Positions 12,031 through 25,735 are shown, counted from the first letter of the stretch. The stretch: DNA of 64,000 bases from Climacium dendroides (GCA_950106755.1 OX467091.1:10681538-10745537), one strand, 5' to 3'. Numbers and translations are program-made. Notes: generated by a model from the letters alone, not told the origin.

Positions 12031-13209
12031 CTCACAAGAAAGATTTTTTGCAATTATGCAAATGAATGATTCATTTATTTCAATTGTCGCTCTGTCCCAA
12101 ATATCATCAATATCATAATACATCATAGATAACTTTGTATTCAATTTGAACTTGTTTTAGTCATAAGTAATAATCTTTCCTTCAAGAATTGTAGTGATAT
12201 TGGATAAAGATGAATTGTTTGATGTAAGTGATCTATAAAATTGACATTGGTAGCCATAGGTATAAAGAAAATAATAGTATCAGTTATTGCCTTGTGCTTA
12301 CATAGTTGTTTATCTAGTCTACGAGTTCATTTTTCCGTTGTAATGGTTTCTGGTATTGAAACTTGAATATGAATGTTTTGAGCTTCATTCACTGAATTTT
12401 TGGTAATTCTTTGTGTATCATTAAAACCATTAGATGTCTGATCTGCAATCTTTGCAAATGCAAAATTTTGACAACCTCAATTTCAGCCAAAGATGTTCTA
12501 GGATCAAGATTCAATGTAAATGTCTTAGATGTCTTGAACATAAAACCCTTAGATTATTTTTGAATAGTTACTTCTTCTTTTAAAGATAAAAATATGTATT
12601 CTTCAAATCAACAATTGGCAAATCAAGTACAGAGCAACATATCTGTAAATGGGTTGATATAATGAATAATATTTGGAGTATCAAATCCAACATAGATGCT
12701 TTCTTGTCGATGAACTCCAATGGTATAGCATTATGATTTCAAAATTAGAATCTATATATAGCAACCAAAAACTCATAAATGAGATATGTTAGGAACACAT
12801 TTTGAAAGTAACTTTTGTAAAAAAGAAATGTCTATAGATGAAGGATGAAACTGAATAAAAATTACAGCATGTAAAATTGCATGTCCTCACATAGATGTAG
12901 ATAAATTTGCATAAAAAAGCATAGATCTCGTAATAAGTTGAATCTATTTGATAAAAGACTTTGCCAATCCATTTTAAATATGTTCATATAGAACTAAATA
13001 GATCAAGTCAATCCCCAATGCAATACAATAATCTTCAAAAGATCTTGACCAAAAGATCTTGAGCATTATCCATAAGCAATGTTTTAATAGGATAATCAGA
13101 AAAATGAGCTTTGAAACAAATTAACATTGAAAGTAAATTGGCAAAAACTAAATTTCTTGTTGATAATAATGAGACATGTGATTGTTCGCCTAATGCATCA
13201 ACTAAAACC

Positions 13210-14090
13210 AGGAAATATCAAAATGGATCAAATAAAGGAGTTATTGAATTACAAATATCACCAAGTAACTTCGAAAACATTAGTGGTAATTCGAGAGGAA
13301 GCTGCCATAATGATGGTTTGGCAATTAATTTGCCTTGTACGCATGCTTGACAAAATACCAATGAACTCACATCTATTGGCTGCAAATTATGCCCAACAAT
13401 ACATGAAATAATTTTTCTCAAAGAAGTAGAGATTGGATGGTCCAATCTTCCATGTAAATTTTTTTTTAATTATCTTTAAAAGATAAAGTAAAGTTGGATA
13501 CAATAGATGGTCGGATTGGAATTTGATGCAAACCATTTACTATGGCAAGGGCTATTTTCACTACTTTATTATTTTGTACAATAACTAGAGTCTCTCACCT
13601 ATCTAAAATTTTGGTTGAAAGATGAAGACCATTAGCGCGTACATCTCAATAGCTGATCAAGCTACGGGACATAAAGGGAGAAAACATAACACGCATGTAT
13701 GTAATGGTGGTGCTTTTAGGCAATATCACCTTTATTGGTCTCTCTTAGAAACGAAAAACATTTGATTCAATCATAGTTATCAAATTTCTGATTTGTTAAA
13801 TTGAAAGATTATTTTCATCAAAAAAATTCTTATCTCATATGATTATATGTGTAGTTCCAGAGTCATGGAGCACATTACAAAACTCACTAGTGGAGGTATC
13901 ATCATCAGCATATGTTTTGTAGTCTTCATCTATAAATGGATTCATAGTAGCATCCATAGTGTAAGTTTCTTGATTTTAAGCTTGAAGCTTTTTGTTCTCT
14001 TAGAACATCTTTGCAAAATAGTTTGATGTTCAGCAAACATTTTCCAAATGGTTTACTTTAACACATTTGTGACAAGAACACGTTTCTGAC
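13210..14090 (-). pseudogene. Copia gag zinc knuckle, protease and integrase relic
   Basis: On the minus strand CHKCVKVNHLENVC (about 14033-14080) fits the CX2CX4HX4C gag knuckle. HDSGTTHII (about 13845-13875) fits the copia protease active site. Near 13300-13445 the stretch MDHPISTSLRKIISC...FCQACVQGKLIAKPS is the integrase zinc-binding part (H..H..C..C) with its GK...PS tail. The frames do not connect. Confidence 0.7.
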
Positions 14091-15347
14091 AAACGCTTAC
14101 TATAATTGTTAGTAAAAGAAGTGTTATTCTTCCTTTATGATTGTTAGTTATTATGGTTATAGCTATAGCTATGCGATTGTCTAAAGCAATTTTTTCCATG
14201 TTTATATGCCTTAGATTTCACATTGGAAATCTTAACAATATGGGACTTATGAACTATAGTTTCAACTAGATGAGCTTCTACATTGCACAAAAATATTTCA
14301 TTTTGTTTTTTTAGTAAAAAGTAACAAAGACATAAGATCTGAGTGATTATCAAATTTCATGTTTCTGTACTACTGTGCAAGTACAACAAATGTAGGTGGA
14401 AATGTTGAGAGAGTTTTCTCAATCATTTTCCCTTCAGTAATGGTCTAATCACACAACTTTAGTTGTAATACTATGCAGTACTACTCATTATTGAAAGATA
14501 CAAGTGTTGGAAAATCCAACATTCGTAAATGAATCCAATCATGAAGGACTTTAGGAAAGAAGATTGTTTTTTGGTGGTCATAACGAGCTTTGAATTTCAT
14601 TTGAACTCTCAAGTTTTAAATATTGATGCTATAGAGATGGAACAAGATGGTGACAAAATAAGAATAGTGTTTTCTAAGAAGTAGAGGTGAAAATAGAGGT
14701 ACTTATAGTCGATAAATGGTCAAAAGTAATACAATTTGATAACTTCTCCGCAAATATATGTGTCTTGGTTGTTTTTGCCCATAATAAATAATTACTGCCA
14801 TTGCCAGTTCTAGAAAAAGAAGAGGCTAAAGTCTTGGTGGTTCAACATTAATAGTAGTCACTGGAATTGTTGTAGAAATGACAACAGAAGAAGTGGATGT
14901 ATTTATGATGTAGAGAAATAAAGAGAAAGATGACTTACAAAATTGAAAATTAGAGTTTGAAATGAAAATGAAATTAAAGAAAAAGATAAAAATAAAAATA
15001 AAGATGAGATGATTAGAAGGATAAAGAAAAACAAAACAATAAAGAAAAAAATGAAGATAAGGATAAAAAAATAAAATAAAAATAAAAATAAAATATTAAG
15101 ATATTAAGAGTATTAAGGCAGGGAAAGAAAGCGAAAAGGCAAGGAGAGGAAGAAGGACAAAGGGAGGTTAGGAGGGCAGAAGAGCACACAAATGCGGAGG
15201 GGAGGAAAGCAGACAAAGCAAAGGTGCAAAAAAAGAAGAGAGCTACATAAGGATAGCAGGGGTGCAAAAAAAATTCTCAAAAAAATTTTGAAAACAAAAC
15301 TGCAAAAATAAAAACTAAAAGCATGAGAATGTACAAATGAGAGCATG

Positions 15348-15521
15348 AGAGCATGTTGATAACATGTTGTGAATACAAGCCTAAAACAAACCACAAAAAC
15401 TAGCAACAAGCAAAGTACGCAAGAATAAAATAAGTATATATTTAAAGAAGTGTTTAAACATAAACAAAGAGATAGAAGATGAATAGTTCTCTTCTTCTAT
15501 TGGTCCTAAGTATTCCCTAGT
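15348..15521 (-). repeat. Copia primer-binding-like site and truncated 5' LTR
   Basis: The LTR copy starts (plus strand) at 15365 with TGTTGTGAATACAAGCC and matches the 3' LTR until about 15521, after which similarity is lost. Directly inside it the minus strand reads TGTTATCAACATGCTCT, which resembles the initiator-Met tRNA complement TGGTATCAGAGC used by plant copia elements but with mismatches. Confidence 0.65.
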
Positions 15522-17699
15522 TGACTATCTTTGTACGATGAGTTGGCGAGCGTACAGTACTAAGATAATATATTTATTTCTTAATAATTTTCAAGAGATA
15601 TTGTCAAAAATTGTCAAATTTTAGTGCATTTGCTAAAATATAAATAAAAAGACTATTTTTTTCATAACTTTAATTGTACAATAGTGTATTACTAGACTAT
15701 TAGAAAAAAAATTAGAAAAAATTTCAATCTATTTGATTACAAGGATTGAAAAATCATAATGTTTAAAGTGAGAGAAAAAAGGAAAAAAACAAACTTGTTT
15801 GGATTTGTACAAAATGGCTTCAAGCCCTCTTGAAGTAAAATTTTTGTTCTACACAAAATTGTCCCTTTTCACCATTGAGTACTAAATCTTGTAAGGTTCA
15901 CTCAAGTTAGTTTTTAGAAGCAAATAAAGGGGATATCTTGCTCTAAATCATCCAATAATACGAGGTTAAAATAAACTAGCGATGCAAAGAGATTGCAAAA
16001 AACACTTATACAATATGGGAAATTTTGTTAAAATGGCAATATTTTGTGTGCCATTTTAGATCGCTTGGTCTGAATTGTAAAAGCGTCATCTAGGACAAGT
16101 ATGGATTTTAAACATCTTGGACTTATATAGATTTCAAAAATCTAAGATTGATATAGATTTTAGATCATGGGTCTAAACCATAAAAATGCCATCTAGGACA
16201 CATGTAGATTTCAAACATCTAAGAATGATATAGATTTCAGACATTTAGGACAAGTTTAAATTTTAGAATGCCCAATCTCAATCATAAAAATTACCAAAGT
16301 TGCAAAATGATACCATTTTAATGAAATTCCCATTAAGGACTACGGTTGATTTTAGAGGCGGGCAAGACGTTTTTTGGTCTTAAGTTGACCATATTAGCAT
16401 TAGAATTGGCGTGAATGCTTGGGGCTCCGCATTAAATGCATGAAAAATTTCACATTGATTTCAACATTGATTTTTGTATCTTCAACTAGTATTTTGTTTG
16501 TTTTTCCAATCCCAAAACCGCATACTAGCACAAATTGTTCTCATTCTTGTCCCAATGAATTTGATTCCCAATTCCCCATACCCGTCTCCTTTTGTCCCTA
16601 TCCAAATTCATTCCAAAACTTCAACTACCGATGAAAAAGTGTCAATTTCAACCAAAAAGTGGTCAACCAATCCTTAATGGATTAATTTTTGTCACACCTT
16701 GCATACTAATTTGTTTTTTGGCCATGTCTTTTTCTCTATGGCTCCAAAATATTCAAAATTCATAAGTAAGGTACTCATAAGCCATGACTATTATAAACCT
16801 TGCCTAAGTTTTTTCATTTTTCAAAAATGTTTTTATATCCAAATATGACTCCAAATTTTATGTCACACTTGCCAATTTGGGGGGATTTAGTTACTATTTA
16901 ATATCCAAAAAAAATTAGAGCTAAAATTAGAAGGAAATGGTCTTCTTGTAGATTAGTAGCTATTGATCAAAGAATTTCTAAAAATAATTAATTGTATATT
17001 GTATGAAAGTCCACAAAGTGAGCTTTTTTCTACTTGCATTTTGAAACATGTAAAATATTAATCTTTTGGTGAATGATCATTTCTATAGAGTTGTTACAAA
17101 TGGCCTATTTTTTTTTAATATTTTTTTAATATTTTTTACAAATTAAAACATCAAAATACTATACTTTAATAGCAACTTCAGTAAAAAATAATTATAGTAA
17201 TGCTTGCCTAATTTTTAAAGAGATTATACCCTTATCTTGCCTAATATTTGGAAATTTCAATTAATTGAAGAAAAATCATGATATCCTTCTCTACAAACAT
17301 GTGATGGCCATTTATGGCAATCTTGTCTCAATGTTCTAAGTATTTTGTGAACAAATAACCTTTGATCCTCTTTGAAACCATTAAATGAAGTATCTAAACC
17401 TTGTCAAATGCCTATACCTTGTTCTATTTTGAATAGTTGCCTAAGTAGCATAAATTAAATTTTAGTCTTGTTTAACTTTATTTTTGAAATTTAATTAAAC
17501 ATAAGGTACTTGAGTGTCTAAGTTTCTAGTAAAATACGGTATCTATTTCGCTAAGATTTGACACTTTTTGGGTTCACCAATTTAGAAAAAATTTCAATGC
17601 TTTTCCATCATCAATTACCTTCATTTTAAAAGTATATAAATTGGAAATATTTTTAAAGTCTAATTTTATAGTATTTTAGAAAAATAAGCATGATTACTA

Positions 17700-18220
17700 T
17701 GAAAATGCAACAAAATCAACATGTGTTTCTTGGAATCATCCTACACTAGTCAATTTTGGATGATTTATTTTTATTGTGTAGCAAAGAAGAAAAATTGAAA
17801 TCCAAACACTAAAAAATAAAGAGATAAAATCTGAAATGTTTAGAAAAAATTTCAAGAATTTTAAAAGTGCATATTCCAAGATAAGAGCATTTGTAGTTAA
17901 ACAAAAGTATTTTTTCAAACTTACCTAGTAGAATTAGTACAGTTTTGAGTCTCCTTAGAAAGAGATTTTTGTACTCAAAGTAGATTTTTTTTACAATTCC
18001 ATACTATATCATCTTAGGTATCTACATGCCAAGTTTTAAAAGTAGATGAGGAATTTTGCAAGAGATGCCAAAATTGCCCAAATTTTTTTAGACAATAAAA
18101 CTTTAAGTTTGAGCAATTGATTCCAATTTTTTTTTTCATTCCCACAAAGGGGATGAATGTCCTTTAGAGTTTAAAATACATTTGGTCCTTTAGGAGTTGA
18201 GATACAACTAGCTAATTCCA
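17700..18220. repeat. Dispersed AT-rich repeat, copy A
   Basis: It shares an ordered set of stretches with 20380-20960: TTTCAAGAA-TTT, CTCCTTAGAA, ACATGCCAAGTTTTAAAAGT-GATGAG, TTGCCCAAATT, CATTCCCAC and CCTTTAG. The similarity is patchy but co-linear over about 500 bp. Confidence 0.5.
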
Positions 18221-20379
18221 TTTATCTATATACACACAAAAGTCTATCATAATAAATTCAAATAAATAAAATAGATACTCATTGCAAAATATTTGCTAAT
18301 AGGACATTGAAATTAGATTTAAAATTTAGAATACTTAATAATACTTGACTTTTGTGCTTTTATCACATTTGCTTATAATATTCAAATGTAATATTCAAAC
18401 ATCATTGTTGAACTTCACCTAATCTTTAATTGCAATTTGTCTACATGCAACAAAAAAAATGTATTATCATGCAATCATTGCAATTAGAAAATCTTGCTCA
18501 ATAATAACTTATTTTATTTTATTTGTAGTTCACATCTTTTAGTAAGAGATTAAATATCAATTGGTAGTTAGGTAGGTGGACCCTTTTATTAAACTAGCTC
18601 TATATTTTATAGTTGTACATGCCCCTAAATTTTTGGATAAGGTAGAAGGTCCATAATCCTTCAAAGCTCTAAATGCATCTTCTATTTAGAAATGAGTGAT
18701 ATGTTCCTTTAAAAATGTATTATTGTCATTAATGATGTAGATAGGCTAAAAAAAACAATTTACATACTTCCTAGTTTACAACCTTCAAGAATAATTTTAA
18801 AATTATATGCTCCAATTAGATTTCAAAAATAGCTTTAGGATGACCAAAATAAAAAAACTAAAATACCAAAAATAGAAGTTAGATTTCAAAAATATCCTAG
18901 CTTTTTCCTCTTGTCTTAAGCCATACTTCCATATTTAAACAAAGTCAATCACATACAATGAGAAGACAATGCATTTGCCAACTTATCACATGTAAGTTGT
19001 CTAGCTAGCAAATTAGAAACAACCAAACTCAACTAATATTATTTTAAGAAGGAGCATCTATTTACAAATTGTTGATTGACCAAAAAAGTAGCAAAATTTG
19101 GAAATTGACTTTGACTTGCAATAAAAAAATTATTTCTAATATGTTGAACCCATAACTAAAAATCATAGTTTAAGTTCCAATTGGGCTCATAATGTTCCAT
19201 TCATAAGGTGTTATTGAAAGCATTCTCATAGTATGTCATGCGCCTACTTTGAAATAAATTCCACTTACATAAATTTCTTAAAGAAATGATAATATCACAT
19301 AAATAAATGGAAATGAATTAACTTCATATTTTTTTGACATTAAGGCAATCCTACTCCTCTTTTTTCCCTTAATTCCAAAAATATTGTAGTATTTTGAGGC
19401 CCAAAACTACTTCAATACTTGTATCCAAAGCAAGGTTGAAATCTTTATCAATCTTTATTTTTTAATGAATACAACTATAGGATCTTTTAGTTAACTTATT
19501 TGAGTACATCCTCTCTAAATTGTAAAATAAAAATCCCCACAAATTGGGATTTTCATATGTCTCAAAATAAATCTTTTTTTAGAAAATAATATAATTTAAA
19601 AATGGTCTATTTAATTTGAAGTAGGTAAATTTTATATAATATGTAGGGCTACCATAAGGTCTTTGAAATACTACATACTTTATAAATCAAGACGTATAAA
19701 AATATTATGTAGTAGGAATTTTTATAAATACATTAGCCTTGACAAATAGAGGCCATGGCAAAAATTTCATAGAATGATGAGTATAGATATAGACAAGGAT
19801 TTTCAACATCACACCATGTCTAGACGTTCATCAGATTGATAAAACATGAAGATTCCATCCCAATATCCGTCAAGATTTATAAAATATGTAAAATATGTAA
19901 ATATATACTTATATTTCTCTCTCTATATATAAAGTTGTATTTGTTAAACACATTCTTATTAAATGAAATGTTTATAGGATAGATTTCCTGGAGATTTTAA
20001 ATTGTTTAATGGTAAACTTGTTTTAAACCTCTAAAAGTTGAAGGGTGTTTTAGAAGATGAAAAGTTTAAAATTGTCAATATTTGATGCATTGTCCAAAAT
20101 TTTAAAAAAAAATTTCAATTCCAAATATACAAAAATGTGATAAACAAATAAAGCAATGTGTGGAAATAATTTCAACCCATTTGACCATGTGGATTGAAAA
20201 ATTATATCATTTGAAGTAAGAAAAAAATTCTCATCCTTGAAAAACAAGGTTAATAGACTTTGATCTACGCAAGAATGAAGATTTTGACCATTCATAAGTA
20301 TATAATGTTAGGTTTACTCATTGAAAAATTCAAAAGCAAATATGGACTCTAGCTTACTCTAAATCACCCTACAATGCAA

Positions 20380-20960
20380 GAAAGTATGTGCATTGGCAAT
20401 ATTCTAATCATTTTTTGATGCTTTCTTGTGCAATGAAGTAATTTTTTATTTCAAATCCAAATAGTAGAAAATTAAAGATAAACATTTGGAATATGTGGGT
20501 AGATTTCAAGAACTTTGACTTCATAGATTGCAAGATAGTAGGCTTGATGTTATATGAATATGTTTTTTCTTGAAGTTGCCTTAATATAGCTAACAAAGTT
20601 AGACTTTCCTTAGAATATGATTTGAAAACTAAATTTTATTTTGTTTTTGACAATTGTATGCCTTCTTTTATTAGATACATACATGCCAAATTTCAAAAGT
20701 TGATGAGTGTTTTTGTAAAAGTTGCCCAAATTGCCCTCATTGCCAAAAAAGTTCAGGGCAACATAACATTTGAATTGAACACTCAATTAGAAAAAAATTT
20801 ACATTCCCACTAAAAGAGCACATGTTCACACCTTGTATCAAAATTCCATGAACATCAAATTAGAATTAACTTCATAGTAACCTACCTAGATTTTCAATTG
20901 TCCATTCAATAAACAATTGACCTTTAGGACTTAAAAATTGCCATTTGGTCAATGGCACTT
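20380..20960. repeat. Dispersed AT-rich repeat, copy B
   Basis: Co-linear with copy A at 17700-18220, including ACATGCCAAATTTCAAAAGT followed by GATGAG and TTGCCCAAATTGCCC. Part of the family also appears near 22480-22690 and 48600-48720. Confidence 0.5.
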
Positions 20961-22875
20961 GAATTGAATTGATTGTTATTGATTTCATGGTGTATCCCCT
21001 ATACATGTATATTGTAAAGGGAAGGGAAAATTTGTGAAGAAGGGTGGGGGCAAGAAAAATTGGACACTTAAATTTTATATGTAAGATAGACCCACTTAAA
21101 AAAATGCATGAATGAATTTACAAAAACCATAGGATATTGGAAATATGCTCCTTGTAGCTTTTTATGTAAAATTATGGTTATCTTAAATGCAATAATTATG
21201 GTAAATACCCCTACATCAAATACCTTCTTAACTTAGGTGTATAAGTTAAATTACAAAGGATGATCTCCTTGAGACATGCCTTGACTTCAAGAAGTACTAT
21301 TTCAAGCCTTTCTAAATGTTGAAGTTTTGTCTTTCAACATTTTTAGGAAAAATCAAGTAAGTCCAAAACTTGAGAAAATTAGCTAATATGTTGGAAAATG
21401 GTTTGAAAATATGTATGAAAAAATTTAACCAAAAACTTTCATGTTCATTTTTAAGAAATTTTTTAAGTAGATGGAATATTTAATGAAATGAAAAACTAAT
21501 TTGCTAATAACTTTGAGAAGAAATTGAGAATAGTACATTCTAATAGAAAAAATGTTCTAGGAAACAAGGTATATCCTGTATTTTTATTTTTATTTTGGTA
21601 TTTTTTATAACTGAATTCAAAAAATGACTTTATATACTTTTTCTACCTTCGTTGCATACAAAATAATACTCTTTATAACTTTCATCTCAATATTTTGAAT
21701 TGAATGGTTCAATTTTTTTGAGTAGATATCAATCTCTAAATTTCAATCATTTTTATTTTTATTTTTTAACCCCTAAAAGACCTTTGTCTCTTGGAGGGGG
21801 GGGGGGCAAGTGGGATTTTGGGCAGGTATCTAAGGCCTGAATTTTTGTCATAATTTTTTGAATTTTTTTTTCAAAATATAAAAATTAATAATCTTCATGG
21901 AAATACAATATATATCTTTTTCAACCAATTCTTGGGAACAAAAGTTATGCCCAAATAAGCTCAAAACAAGGGAGAGGGGGGAAAAACAAAAATTCAGAAT
22001 TTGAATTTGAATTTTGTGAATTTTTTTCTCATAGATTATGTTTTTGCCTACATGGAAAGCTTTTATTCATTCCATTTGGATTTGTGATGAGAAAGCTATG
22101 GACAATCTTGGTTTTCAGGCAATGAGAGTATCTTCTTGAAAAAATAACTTGTAGGATTCATTTCTGAATGCAATTTTACAATTTCTAAAAAAGAGTTCCA
22201 TATGGTCTATTTTTCTTCTTAGAATAATCTCACCACTAGGATTAGTGCATTTTAATTCCATTTTAGAGATATTAATATTTTAGATTTTCCTTCTATCTCA
22301 TACCTACTTCTACTTAACAATTTTGTCAAGAATGAAAATTAATAAATTTTTTTTTCCCCTACAGTAGACTCTCAACTCAATTCCCCACCATAAAGATTTA
22401 AAGCTCAAAACTTGTTAGTGCAAAAAATCTAAGTTAAGAAGGTTCAAAGTTAAAAAATCTAGTCCTACAATGTACTAAAAAACTTGTTTTTTTTCACTTT
22501 AAACTCGAATATCTTGCAATCCATGTGGTCAAAATTTCTGAAATTTTTTTCACACATTTTCATACTAGTTATGTGTAAGATCCTATTGTTAGATTTTCAA
22601 AAAAAAATTCAATTTTTTTTATTCTTTGCTATAGAAATGACAATTTTGAGTGTTTTTTGGCCCCCCAAAAGGCTTTGATCCTTTAGGGGTTGATTCTGTA
22701 ATTTTAGTTTCTTACTTTAACATTGAAATAGAAAAGAGACTTATAACTTTTTTTAATATTTGCCAAAATGAAGTAAAACAAAGTTGCACATGTAAATTAG
22801 GATAATTAGCATTTATACTAATCATACTACTAAAATAATAAATCCCTCTGTAATATCACAAATGCTACTATTAAT

Positions 22876-23684
22876 ACTAGGGGCTCGTGCTTGCTATGCT
22901 ACGCATTTATTGTATCACATATTAGTAAAATTTTGATATATTTGAATAGAATGCATGATAATGATTTCAATAAGTCTTTAAAACGATTATTTTAAATATT
23001 TTGTAAAAACATTTTCAATCATGCATACATAGAAATCGTATTTTCACACAATGTGATATTACAGAAATAGAGTAGCAGTTTGCAATCAGTAGCATTTCTG
23101 TAATATCATTTTTTACAAAAGATGATATTATAGAAATAATATAGTGGTTGCAATTAAGGTGATATTAAAGAGGATCCATCGGATGATATTATAGAGATAG
23201 CAAATCCATTGCTTCTCTTGGCTTTACACTTCTTTGCATTTCTATGATTTTGTATTTTTGTGAGCTTTGAGCTTTTATGATTTCAATTTTCTATTTCTAC
23301 TACCAAATGATTTTGAGAAATTTATTCAATTGAAGCAATTTTGAATTTTGAATTTCACAAAGTTTTCAAGATTTATAAGTTTTTCTTTTCAATTCTTCAA
23401 TTTGAGTTGTCATTTTTTGTAACAATGGAGTCAAATTTCTAATGCATACTAATGTATATGTATCTTTTATAGTATTTACCATTGCATATGTTTCATTCAT
23501 CATTCAATAAATTTCAATTTTACATTTCAATATATGCTTACTTACAAAAAAAATTATACAAAGATTTTAGTCATTTTTATTTGAAGATTTATTGAAATTT
23601 TTGTTCTACATTCTATCTAATACATAAAAATTCTTATAAAATTCTAATGATGAATGCGTAGCATAGCAAGCGCCAACTGCTAGT
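22876..23684. mobile_element. Inverted-repeat element with CTAG ends
   Basis: The left end reads ACTAG, a variable block, then GCTTGCTATGCTACGCATT; the right end is the reverse complement of the same pattern (AATGCGTAGCATAGCAAGC...CTAGT). The 809-bp interior is AT-rich with several GATATTA-AGA-AT motifs and no coding capacity. It could be a MITE-like DNA element. The CTAGT ends also resemble Helitron 3' termini (CTRR then host T), here facing in opposite directions. Confidence 0.6.
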
Positions 23685-24074
23685 TCATACTAAAAAGATA
23701 AATAATGCAAAAGATTCAAATTATAAAGTGAATAGAGTGTTTCCAAATTCTCAAATAAAAACAAAATAGGTTACTCAGTCCTTTAGAACAGAACGTATAC
23801 GCTTGAATGAATGGTAAATGTTTTGATCAATGATGTTGACAAAGGGATTACCAATTCCAATAGTTGTCTTGAACCTTAGCTAATTTTGTTTATTCATTGA
23901 AGTGTTGGTAAGCCTGTTTGTTAAAATGTAATATTTAAAATTGAATAAATAAGAGATTTAAAATAAAATAAAATTTATGCAAAGAAGTTACAATGACAAT
24001 GAGACGAAAAGATGCAAAAATTGTCATTTCCTCCCCCCTCCTCCAAAAATCACAGGCCATTGATTTTTATTAAA

Positions 24075-24225
24075 GAAAAATCTCCTCCCCCCTCCAATGC
24101 TATTGATCTTAAGAAATACAAAATATGGATCATGGGATACAAGAAACGAGATACGAGATTCAGATCAGGGATATGGACCTGGAGTGATATATGGATACGG
24201 ATATGGCCCTCACGATATATCTTAT
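24075..24225. repeat. ATATGGATAC-rich repeat, related to 49330-49510
   Basis: The stretch CCCTCCAATGCTATTGATCTT followed by ATACAAAATATGG matches the reverse complement of 49470-49510 (CCCTCCAATGCCGTTGATCTT...). Both copies then run into degenerate ATATGGATAC / GATATGG repeats. This is therefore an element shared by two sites in opposite orientation. Confidence 0.5.
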
Positions 24226-24264
24226 ATTGATTGGCACCTCCACTCCCACTTGGAAACTACAAAG

Positions 24265-24450
24265 AGAGAGGTAATGAAAAAATTTATTTTAAATTATTTT
24301 TCCTGAGTTCACCAAGGAGGTGTTTGAAAAAAATTATTTTAAATTTATTTTTGAGTTCAACGGGGGTATAAAAAACATAATTTAAATTATTTTTTTGAGC
24401 TCACTTGGGGGGTTGTAATGAAATATATTTGATTTTTTTGAGCTCATTGT
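24265..24450. repeat. Tandem repeat, about 55-bp unit, 3-4 copies
   Basis: Each unit carries AATTATTTTAAAT-ATTTTT followed by GAGTTCA or GAGCTCA and a G-rich stretch (CCAAGGAGG, CGGGGG, TTGGGGGG). Confidence 0.6.
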
Positions 24451-25503
24451 GATAGTTTGTCACAATGACAATGAGCTCAATAGATGCAGAAATTGCATTA
24501 ACACAACACAAGTTACAATGATTTAAAATTGAACCCTGGAGACACAACATTATTCATTAGTGTTGGAAGTTTCCTTTTGCATTTTTTGCAATTCATGACT
24601 CTCCCAAATAACGGTTGACTATATTTTAGCTCTGATACAAAGCAATATAACTAAGATCCTTTAAGCATCAAGGAAGACATTACGCATCTTAGAGGAGAAA
24701 ATCCAAACAACTAACAATATATAGCATGAGGTCACCTTCACCACATTTTTATCTAATAATTATTTAAAATTTGGAAGGATTGGTTCGGAAATTTATTTAT
24801 TGTTGATAAGTTATTTTGCAATTATTAAATAATATTTTTATACTTTTAGAAGTGCTTCAAATAATCTTGGAAGTTAAACAATTTTCTTTATTGCATAGGA
24901 AATTAAAGTGATAGTCATGGTTTTCAATGAACTCATTATCTTTCATAGTGTCCCTACTTTAATGTGCAGTTAAAGGAATGAAATTGGATTCAACTTTATT
25001 TAGTGGGCATGTTGTGGGAGCACGGGAATCCAGTTTTTAGGTTTAGAAGGGAAATAAGGGGAATAGAGCTTTTTACTCCCTATTTTTTTCGTTTTTCGTT
25101 AGAAAAGTAGACCGTAAGTAGTTAGGAACCGGATATTGGAATAGGGTTACTTTAGAATAGATAATAGTGTTAACAGAAGTAACCGGAAACCGGAAACCGA
25201 AAGTCCGGAAACGGCATAGATAGGTCAGGAGTAGGTCAGAGTGATTTTTTATTAGAAATCGGAAACCGGAAGAAAATAAAAGACCGGAGACCGGAAACGG
25301 AAGACAAGCAATCCGGGTGTAACGGGTGCCTACCTAGTTCTAGACCACACTTGAGAGCGGGTCTATTTTAAGGAAAACGGTCACCTGTAACGGCCCGGGT
25401 GAGTGAAGGCCTAGAAATAGGAGGGGCAAGTGGCTCAAACCTCCTTTTGTGGGGAAACTACCTTGAGAAGAGATTGGTGAGGAGCATTCAAGGTGTACTT
25501 ATA

Positions 25504-25716
25504 TGTCAACCAAAGAGAAGAAGTTACGGGCTCAGTTTACGGACCGGATTAAGGACAGACGGGTCTCGAGAGGAGAGTTCACTTAGAAGTTCATGTATGA
25601 GGGTAGAGTTAGAAGTGTACTGGTGAGGCGACTCTTGAGGAGGGTCCTTAAGCGGAATAGGAAGACTAGAGCGCGAGTGATTGTGAGACTCCAAAGAGTG
25701 ATTCCGGTCACTGAGA
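25504..25716 (+). other. Arginine-rich reading frame upstream of the long ORF
   Basis: From the ATG at 25504 a frame reads MSTKEKKLRAQFTDRIKD and continues as an arginine-rich stretch with an internal TAG and a final TGA just before the long ORF. It is in a different frame from that ORF. It may be a decayed N-terminal part of the same protein, or only a basic leader. Confidence 0.25.
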
Positions 25717-25735
25717 GGGTTTGAGAGAACAACTC

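Larger units (their letters stand above)
8129..15521 (-). mobile_element. Decayed Ty1/copia retrotransposon (minus strand)
   Basis: Read on the minus strand the order is partial 5' LTR, primer-binding-like site, gag zinc knuckle, protease, integrase, reverse transcriptase/RNase H, polypurine tract, 3' LTR. This is the copia order, with integrase ahead of RT. Every domain is broken by stops and frameshifts. The two LTR copies match over about 155 bp and have clearly diverged, so the insertion is old. A gypsy solo LTR (9565-11387) later landed inside its RT. Confidence 0.85.
15522..22875. other. Very AT-rich gene desert with dispersed repeats
   Basis: No gene is supported here. The short ORFs (17736-17918, 20050-20295, 20408-20596, 22484-22678) are phenylalanine- and isoleucine-rich because of base composition and lie in related repeats. 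Local oddities are a G10 run near 21797 and repeated TCCTTTAGGGGTTGA-like stretches near 18192, 20920 and 22680. A stretch at 18640-18745 is related to 50383-50470. Confidence 0.6.
23685..25016. other. AT-rich intergenic region
   Basis: It contains the two repeat blocks listed separately. A direct repeat ACAATGACAATGAG...GATGCA-AAATTG occurs at about 23990 and 24462 and brackets both blocks. No gene is seen. Confidence 0.5.
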
